From Xiphophorus maculatus (lineage: Eukaryota > Chordata > Actinopteri > Cyprinodontiformes > Poeciliidae): a DNA stretch of 64,000 nt. Below the pieces are notes generated by a model. It was not told the DNA's origin. It was given only the letters and a program-made list of their open reading frames with translations, and did no database searches. The stretch is from contig NC_036456.1 in the NCBI RefSeq assembly GCF_002775205.1, positions 8,335,463 to 8,399,462 on the forward strand, in the 5' to 3' direction. The stretch's first letter is position 1; each line of letters begins with the position of its first letter. The position numbers were made by a program, and so were the translations under genes. Positions 57,180 through 64,000 of this stretch are shown here, piece by piece.

Positions 57180-58480
57180 GCTTCCTCCCTGCTGGGCGAC
57201 GACAGACTGAGCCGTCTGAAGAGGTGTCACCAGCTACACCCTGCTAGTACAGGATGTGAACTCTTTTTTTTAAAAAAAAAAAATCTTTTTCTTTTTTATG
57301 AAACAGCAATTAGACATAAACATTAGATCAACCTTTGTTGTCGACTTAGCGAGAATGTGAGGAGGTCTATCTACCTGGAACAATGCATCCTGCTATTTTA
57401 CCTCCTACGATGACGTGAAAGGGTTAAAGTAAGAGCTACTGAATGTTTGAGGGAATAAAAATGAATATATAACAAAAATCAAGAAATGATGCCTAAAGTT
57501 GTTTTTTTTTTCTCCACAGCGTACAATGATCTTCTGGGTAAATCATCTGGTCAAAAAAAAATAATGTGCGTTCCTGTATGCAAGTTAATGATAATGCATT
57601 AAAGTTTGCAACACTTTATTTTTGTGTTTCAACAATGTAACTCAAACAGACGTTTATTTGTTTTTGTGTCTAAAAGCAGAAAATAGTTCAAGGCTTAGTT
57701 ATAACATATTTTTATTATTGATATGAAGCTCTAATTTATCTACACATTAGAAAGATAGATTAGATTTTAGTCAGTAGTTTCACAGTCAATAATTCAAAGC
57801 CGTTCTTTGGAGATCGTTTGACCTTTGTTTTTATGTTCTATGGAGACAATTTATCACACGTCATTGGCCTTTTCATAGGAAAGACTCTTGGTGCCAGGAT
57901 GTAGCGAAAATACTGATTTCCACTTGTGGGTCAACTGGAAAACTCGACGGTGATGAAAGCCTGTTTCAGAAAAACGAAGGCCTTGTTTAGTTCTGTTCCT
58001 TCTGACTGGTTTAAATAGCAGTCATTTGTTTTGTTATGTAACATTTGTGTGCACATACTTTCACCGAAGTCCAGCAGTTGTATTTTGGCTTAAAAAGAAG
58101 AAGACAAATTGAACAGTAAATTGTGACAGGGATCCGGGGAGCCTTTTTTAAAAAAAGCCTTTTTATTTTCCTGGTGTCCACCAGAGGGCGCAATGGGACC
58201 GCCTCCTTGAGAGTGAAGACATGTCCACTGATTACGGCAGGCCGTTTTAAATTAAATTCGGTTTTACTGTCGTTTTTATTTGAAATTGGTTTATGACCAG
58301 ACGTATTAGTAAATGAGGATTATCTATAATTATATTTTAGCTTTGCAAAAATACCTATTTGAGATATATTTGATTACATTCTGACTAGTAGAAATTACTC
58401 CGGATTTACCATTGAGTTTAATGAGTTGTCAAATTTATATTAAATCGGTCTGCCTTAGACGGTGTAATGTTAAACAGCCC
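57180..58480. other. 5' flank of the Fc-receptor-like gene and intergenic sequence
   Basis: No gene recognised; AT-rich. A CTCF-like motif lies at 58178-58192. Confidence 0.4.
58178..58192 (+). promoter_or_regulatory. CTCF-like motif
   Basis: ccaccagagggcgcaa matches the vertebrate CTCF core well (CCACCAGGGGGCGC). It points away from the reverse-oriented motif at 49939-49953. Motif match only. Confidence 0.4.
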
Positions 58481-58499
58481 GGAGGATGCACACTCTGTC

Positions 58500-59350
58500 A
58501 TCACCATGGATAATTGGACAAGCAGAAGTTGATTTAAGTTTACTGAAAAGAGGAAGACAACTGGAAAAGAAAGAGGTGGAAAGTTAAAGAATATGCAGAA
58601 TATGTACAAATATATACAGATGCTTTCAAAATGTCAAATGACAATATAGGAATAGCATTTATAATTCCGGATTTAGATATGAGAAATAAAAGAATAACAG
58701 ATAAGTTGACAGTGTATACAGGTGAATTAATGGCTTTAGAATGGATTGAGGAAACAAGAGGGGAAGAGTTTATAATTTGTTCAGATTCAAGTAGTGCATT
58801 AATAAGTATTTTAGAACTAAATTCAGAATCAAGGCAAGATATTATATTTTTATATTAATCATTTAATTTTTAGGACTAAAAAATGATGGGTCTCGGGTTA
58901 AATTAGTTTTGGATTCCTGCCCACACTGGAGTGAGAGGAAATGAGCTGGCAGGTAGTTTAGACAAGAATGCAGCAAAAAAAAAAAAAAAGTGTATTGTTG
59001 ATTTAAATATTAAAATAAGCAAAAATGAGGTTAAAACTATCAGTAAAATGTACATTAAGAAAAAATGGCAGGAACAGTGGGACAGAGGAAGCAATGCAAG
59101 ATTTTATTATAGCATCCAAAAAAAGTTGGAGAATTTAGGAAATGTAGCAGGAATTTTAAAAAAAAGAAGAGGATGCTATATATAGATTAAGGTTTGGACA
59201 TACAGGTTTAAACAGCACTCTTAAAGTAATTCATAAACATAGTTTTGTAGTTATTGTGGAACATTAGAAACAATGCAGCATATTTTTTTTTAGAATGTAG
59301 TAAGTATGTTCAGGAAAGGGAGGTGTTAATTAGAGATTTACCACCATATA
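58500..59350 (+). mobile_element. LINE remnant: RNase H domain and C-terminal zinc knuckle region
   Basis: IYTDAFK, GIAFIIP, VYTGELMALEWIEE and FIICSDSSSALISI are RNase H motifs of the kind in I/Nimb-type non-LTR elements. They are followed, after a frame change, by PAHTGVRGNELAGSLDKNAA. Further on, WQEQWDRGSNARFY, YRLRFGHTGLNSTL and ETMQHIFFECSKYVQER complete the usual C-terminus. Reverse transcriptase is absent, so it is a 5'-truncated, broken copy. Confidence 0.8.
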
Positions 59351-59359
59351 AAAAAACAA

Positions 59360-59700
59360 CAACAAGAAACCGCTTAATAATCCCTTTTCCAAAAGGGGGC
59401 GGGGACAGTGGCCCTTCCCCTTTCAGTCTGCTGCAGCGAAGTGTTCTTGGAAGGTTGTCCACACTGTCATTATCAGACCTTGGATCCAGAACCGTAATGC
59501 TGTACTTGTGTTTTCTTTTGCTTGGGCTCATTTTCACCCCAACTCCCCTTAAAGGTAGGTGTTCAGCGATATCATTTCAAATCGTAGCTAATTATTTCTA
59601 CTTTCATTTGGCTTAGATTAACATAAACTATTATGAGAGGTTGCTTTAGCGTAAAATTGGCTTCACCACGTTTACGTCCCAAATGTCTGAAATTGTTTTA
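59360..59700. other. Intergenic, nothing recognised
   Basis: The stretch between the LINE remnant and the hAT element has an open frame on both strands but no recognised family. Confidence 0.35.
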
Positions 59701-59720
59701 CGCCTGTGGACATGTTAAGG

Positions 59721-60590
59721 TAGGGTGACCATATTTTCATTTGGGAAAACCAGGACACCTTGGAGCGGATCTCTGTTCCCATGCACAGAGTTGTCTGTGG
59801 CATGCACTCAATTAACATAGGCCTACGTAATCCTACAATAACACGATATTTACAGTTGGTTTATTAAAAATGCTTTTCAGCAAAAGTCAACAGCAATAAC
59901 TCCAATAACAAATGATCATTTTATTCAAAATGTATTTATTAAAAAAAATGCTTAACAATTCCTGTAATGAATGAATAGCACAATGAAAGAGATAATGTCT
60001 CATCTAAACATCCCTCACTTAACAATAAAAGTTAACAATAACTCTCAACTGTCAATAACACATGATCCTCAGCCTCATTGCATTCACTGCATCCTCGTTC
60101 CCTGGTTTGACAAAGTACTGTGTGATCGAGCTATAGCACTACTCTCACCTCGGACAGCTGTTTTGTGTTTCTCGGTGTCCAGGTGGCTTTTCAGACCCCT
60201 TGCACCTCCACTGGACACCGAGACATATGTGCCTGCTTTGCACACTGTGCACAAGGCCTCCCATTTGTCTCGACCCGGTCTGAAAACGGGGGAAGCTCTT
60301 TTGTAAATCGTGGGTAAACATACATTTGCGCTTTGGCATGTTGTTGGCGTACTGACAGCCACGCTATCTATCTTCTGATTAAGAACAGGGCTGCCCGCAC
60401 TGACCCGGCTCAGGGATTACGTGACACGCAGCGCCGGGAGCAGTGCCCTAGTGCCTGTAAATTTAATGGTCCAATGAAGGAAATTTAAAAAACAGGACAT
60501 TTCCTCACTTTCTAAAAAAAACCCGGGACGCCCGGGACAGGACGTGAAATACGGACATGTCCCGGGAAATACGGACGTTTGGTCACCCTA
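59721..60590 (-). mobile_element. hAT-type DNA transposon remnant, longest copy
   Basis: Ends are as in 28144-28820 (tagggtgacca, tggtcaccct). It has a gttaag flanking repeat (59714-59719 and 60591-60596). On the minus strand the N-terminal finger region is seen (MPKRKCMFTHDLQKSFP; WEALCTVCKAGTYVSVS, then LKSHLDTEKHK). It is about 200 bp longer than the copy in gene B because of a stretch near 59915-60110. No catalytic core. Confidence 0.8.
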
Positions 60591-60607
60591 GTTAAGATAT
60601 CTAGTTG

Positions 60608-60764
60608 CCGGTGCGTGCCGTGGTGGCGTAGTGGATAGCGAGGCCCATGTTTGGGGCCCTTGAGTCCTTGACGTGCCGCATGTCTTCCCTGTTTCCTGTC
60701 GGCCTGCTATCATGTGAGGGACACTAGAGCCCACAAAAGACCCCCTGGAGGGGTAAAAAAAAAA
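60608..60764 (+). mobile_element. tRNA-derived SINE with perfect 14-bp target duplication
   Basis: The head gtgccgtggtggcgtagtgg is A-box-like, then agtccttgacgtgccgcatg and a poly-A end. The 14-mer aagatatctagttg is repeated exactly at 60594-60607 and 60765-60778. The insertion lies 3-17 bp from the end of the hAT element at 59721-60590. Confidence 0.85.
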
Positions 60765-61189
60765 AAGATATCTAGTTGTATTTTGACTTGGCAAAACCCA
60801 TTTGAGGTGTCTCCAGTCACATTACTTTCTACATAATTCCAGTTAAGGATATTGTAAATATATTTTTAGACATGAGATATGTAATATTTGACTACAGATA
60901 ATTAAATTGCAGAAATCTTGAAAAACAATAGGCAAAAAAAAGAGATGTATAAAACTGTATTTTTGACTAACCAATTTAAGCATAAATTTCTTAATAATTG
61001 ATTGCATGTAAATATAATGTAATATGCATCATTTTTTTGTGTTATACTGCGTATAAATATTGTATTGCTGATTATTTTGGGAGGGTTTTCGATTGACATT
61101 GACATTTTTTGCCAGGTTACTTAATTGAGTTTTGGGGGAAAACGACAACGACAACAACAAAAACTCAAATGCTGCACTTTGTGCTGCCA

Positions 61190-61515
61190 GCTGCTTTCTC
61201 AGCTGTTGTGCTAATGAACACATTAGCTGAGTTGCATTCAACTCAGCTACGGAACGTTGCGTTCCTTAGCTGAGTTGCATTCTGTTGTGCTGGTTTGTGC
61301 AGCAAAGATTTTCATTTGTGCAGCTGTCATTTTAAAGATATTAAGAAAAAAGTTCTAGGGGTCATCAGAGGTCAAACAGCCCCCCCCCCCACCTTCTTCA
61401 AATGAGACGAAATGGGTGTCAATCAACTCGGCTACGTTTGTGCTGGTTTGTGCAGCAAAGATTTTCGTTTGTGCTGCTTCGGTTTTGAAGATATTAAGGA
61501 AAAGGTAAAGGTCAA
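61190..61515. repeat. Diverged direct and inverted repeats
   Basis: gtgctggtttgtgcagcaaa is repeated at about 61288 and 61440 with similar flanks (gaagatattaagg). gctgagttgcatt at 61225 and 61279 is repeated, and an inverted form aactcagctacgg lies between. Probably parts of one decayed element. Confidence 0.55.
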
Positions 61516-61519
61516 AAGG

Positions 61520-61732
61520 TCAACCAGCCCCCCCACTTTTATTATTGTGTCTATTTAATTTGACAAATGTGTACAGGGCTTTTGGTGTTAGCTTTTCATC
61601 AAGTTGTTTACTGAGCTCTCTCCATATCCCATCACTTTGAGTTGCAATGTTACCATTTCTTATGACTGTGTTTTTTGAAGCACAGAGGACTTCAGTTACA
61701 GCTTTTTGGGGAACCAATGACTTCTTTGGCAT
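61520..61732 (-). other. Possible transposon-derived coding fragment
   Basis: Open frame with KAVTEVLCASKNTVIRNG and IWRELSKQLDEKLTPKALY. The composition looks like real protein, and it sits among repeats. I cannot name the family. Confidence 0.28.
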
Positions 61733-61975
61733 CTGTTTAGCAAAAATTAAAATAAATTTAAAAATCCTGTTAGTTAATTATGTTGAAGTATTTCAAATAT
61801 GGCAGACAATCAATAGGTTATAGCTGTCATTCATAATCTTCAGAATACAGTATAACTTCCGTATTTGTTCTAAATGCCAAATATTTTGCATTACAGATTA
61901 TCTATGAAAATAAAAATTAGGACTCCTCTGTCTGTCTTCTCCCAGTGCTTCCACATGTACATGCATATACTGTAT

Positions 61976-62110
61976 ATCCATCCATCCATCCATTTTCCAA
62001 CACCCTTATCCCTAATGGGGTCAGGAGGTGCTGGTGCCTCTCCAGCTAACATTTCAGGCAAGAGGCAGGGTCACCTGGACAGGTCGCCAGTCCATCGCAG
62101 ATAAACACAC
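61976..62110 (+). repeat. L2-like LINE 3' tail
   Basis: atccatccatccatccattt, ggggtcaggaggtgctggtg and acctggacaggtcgccagtc. Same family as 50953-51200. Confidence 0.7.
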
Positions 62111-62131
62111 ACATTACAGAAATCAACACAT

Positions 62132-62132
<1 letters not shown>

Positions 62133-62229
<97 letters not shown>

Positions 62230-62281
62230 CGTCCGTCCGTCCGTCCGTCCGTCCGTCCGTCCGTCCGTCCGTCCGTCCGTC

Positions 62282-62328
<47 letters not shown>

Positions 62329-62334
62329 CGTCCG
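62133..62334. repeat. Compound (CTGT)n-(CCGT)n-(CTGT)n microsatellite
   Basis: About 23 CTGT units, about 16 CCGT units, then about eight CTGT and a few CCGT units. It starts 20-30 bp after an L2-like tail. Open frames here on both strands are simple-repeat artefacts. Confidence 0.95.
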
Positions 62335-62518
62335 ATCGGTTCGGTCCTGCCGTGTGGTGTCCAACAATGGGCACAAAATAATGGCTACAAGTCCAGTGAA
62401 CTAATTTCAAAACCAGGCATTAATCAATGCTTTACTACAATCTACCTGCAATGCATGTGGCTAGTGTCAGCGTAAAGTCCTGACTGAATGAAAATCATTA
62501 CAACCTATTTACGTCACG

Positions 62519-62770
62519 TTAACGAAGAACAGCTGAAAAGTTACCGGGTTTATCAACTGCGGTAGCAATTTCGCTCCAACTCCTCCTCTTGACATTTCTA
62601 TATTCTTTGCATGTTGAATAAACATTAATGTTGTTTCCACATATCATCTCCAATGTCCGCTGGACTTCGGGTTGCGCCGTATCAGCTGTTTGGGATTCCC
62701 CTCCGTAATTTCCCCTCAGAAAACACTGAGGAGAATCCTCGCTTTCTGATTGGCTACCTGTCACATTCAA
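62519..62770 (-). other. Possible transposon-derived DNA-binding fragment
   Basis: Open frame with YRNVKRRSWSEIATAVDKPG, which resembles a Myb/MADF-like module found in some transposon-encoded proteins. It lies beside sequence with atcgtgtagtgtgaac, similar to TIR-type repeat ends. No complete element could be outlined. Confidence 0.28.
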
Positions 62771-63257
62771 CAGGCTGAGTTAAGATCCCAGTTGGGGAAA
62801 AACCCTGATTTAGATCGGAGCGGCAACGACGATCTACCGTAACACACCACACAATCTTAGAAAGACCAACGTTTTAAGATTGTCTTAATTGGAAAAGTAG
62901 CAGCAAAAAATCGTGTAGTGTGAACTATTGCATCAGGTAGTCGATGTGCCCATCTTCTCTATTTAAATCTAATTATTACTGAAGGGCGACATAATATACA
63001 GACTTCATAATCTGCACTCTTTTGGTTGAATGCAGTATTTATTTCCACTTTGGCTTTATGTTGTTTAGTTTTTTTTTTCAAGTGAGTTTTTTGTTAATGG
63101 AGACTGAGAATCTATTTTATTTTTGTTTTTGGTTGTTTTGTTTTGTTTATCAGTTCAAGTGTTTAGTGTTCCTTTGAAAATAAAGTGTATCTATCTTTGG
63201 CAGGAAATTGCATGCATTATTACATCATTTTCATTAAATCAGTGTAAAAAGGTCTTC

Positions 63258-63334
63258 AAACAATACTATCGTTTATCGCAATAATTTTTGAGACAATTAA
63301 TCGTTGAGCAAAATTTGCTATGGTGACAGGCCTA
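63258..63334. mobile_element. hAT-type MITE fragment
   Basis: tcgtttatcgcaataattt, then gagcaaaatttgctatggtg and acaggcct at the end. One end only; related to 39634-39781. Confidence 0.5.
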
Positions 63335-63554
63335 ATTAAAATCATCTTTTCATTCCCTAAAACCTGGGTCCGCTGTGTCCGCCTCATTCAACCGCATATC
63401 ATGACGCTATAGAATAACTTGGCACTAAGTAATCTTGTGGTTTTTTACAGAAAGCATCTGGAAAAGAACCGTACAGAAACATAGGGGTAGAAGAATAATA
63501 GTTTGTGTTGCTTTACTGACACAAGAAGATAAGATTTCTTTCATCCTTTGTTAG

Positions 63555-63920
63555 GTCAATATCAGGTAACAAGCTCGCGTCAACCAGTTGTTGCTGCTCA
63601 AGGTGATGATGTCATCCTCCAGTGCCTTGTGGAGCCTCCGTTGGACATGGTGGACATGACTGTGGAGTGGTCAAGGCCTGACGCCAAACATCGGCCAAAG
63701 GGAATGGAGTACGTACATCTTTACCGAGACAACCGTGAGGTTCTGGACATGAAGAGCTCGTCGTACCACGGGAGGACGGCGTTGTTCGCAGGCGGCCTCA
63801 GACACGGGAACATGTCCCTCATCATCACCAACGTCACGACTGCGGACGGAGGGACGTACAAATGCTTCGTCCCAAAGCTACATGGCAACACCAAATCCTC
63901 AATTGTTCACCTTATTATTG
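63555..63920 (+). CDS. BTN/MOG-like V-domain exon of a gene running past the window
   Basis: The exon has a tttgttag acceptor and a gtgagt donor and is phase 1 at both ends (366 nt), as in the other butyrophilin-like genes here. It encodes a V domain: VVAAQGDDVILQCLVEPPLD, TVEWSRPD, YVHLYRDNREV, YHGRTALF, GNMSLIITNV and ADGGTYKCFV. This order is typical of butyrophilin/MOG-type V domains. The signal-peptide exon upstream was not found with confidence, and C-domain and membrane exons must lie beyond the end. It is clearly more distant from copies A-D than they are from each other. Confidence 0.75.
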
Positions 63921-64000
63921 GTGAGTTGAAGTCGTGAGATAACTCCTCATCCATCTTCATCTGAGTCATCCGCAGCTTTTAGATGCAGTTCCTGATCTAA

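Noticed and set aside
62071-62410. Long repetitive reading frames on both strands
   Set aside because: They are translations of a tetranucleotide microsatellite.
1-64000. CRISPR arrays, operons or bacterial-type systems
   Set aside because: The window is animal DNA with introns and fish repeats. The tandem repeats seen are microsatellites, 16-, 22- and 38-bp repeats without spacer structure.

Overview
The window is teleost nuclear DNA. Genes are intron-containing with GT-AG splice sites, intergenic DNA is AT-rich, and the repeats are fish-type: L2-like LINE tails ending in catccatccatc arrays, tRNA-derived SINEs, and hAT-type elements with 8-bp target duplications. The species cannot be named from sequence alone.

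Layout. (1) 864-4701, + strand: the last two coding exons and 3' UTR of ANKRD46, a conserved ankyrin-repeat membrane protein that anchors the locus. Its last intron holds an internally deleted hAT transposon. (2) 4.7-20 kb: a minus-strand family of receptors with two Ig domains and one transmembrane segment. Three members look complete (7450-8421, 15705-16723, 18517-19522). One has lost its membrane exon (14043-14789), and fragments lie near 5.45 and 9.9 kb. (3) 20.6-41.7 kb: three direct tandem units of about 6.4-7.9 kb, each with a plus-strand six-exon butyrophilin/B7-like gene (20853-24806, 27872-32612, 35713-39620). (4) 42285-48641: a diverged fourth member whose tail carries a predicted coiled coil. 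(5) 52.1-54.4 kb: a possible unrecognised spliced gene for a small secreted protein. (6) 54594-57179, minus strand: a two-Ig Fc-receptor-like gene. (7) 57.2-63.5 kb: mostly mobile-element debris. (8) 63555-63920: a BTN/MOG-like V exon of a gene that continues beyond the window.

The window is an immune-type Ig-superfamily cluster that grows by tandem duplication and local sequence exchange. The three butyrophilin-like genes share nearly identical ectodomain exons. Unit B shares intron 1 features with unit C but its downstream half with unit A, so B looks like a recombinant. The minus-strand family shows similar exchange: the membrane-less copy contains a 97-bp segment identical, as read, to its neighbour. 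The ectodomains suggest surface recognition or co-signalling. None of the tails shows a clear ITIM, ITAM or B30.2 domain, so how they signal cannot be read from the sequence.

All gene models are splice-site reconstructions by eye. In every multi-exon model presented as complete, summed exon lengths divide by three and end in a stop codon.
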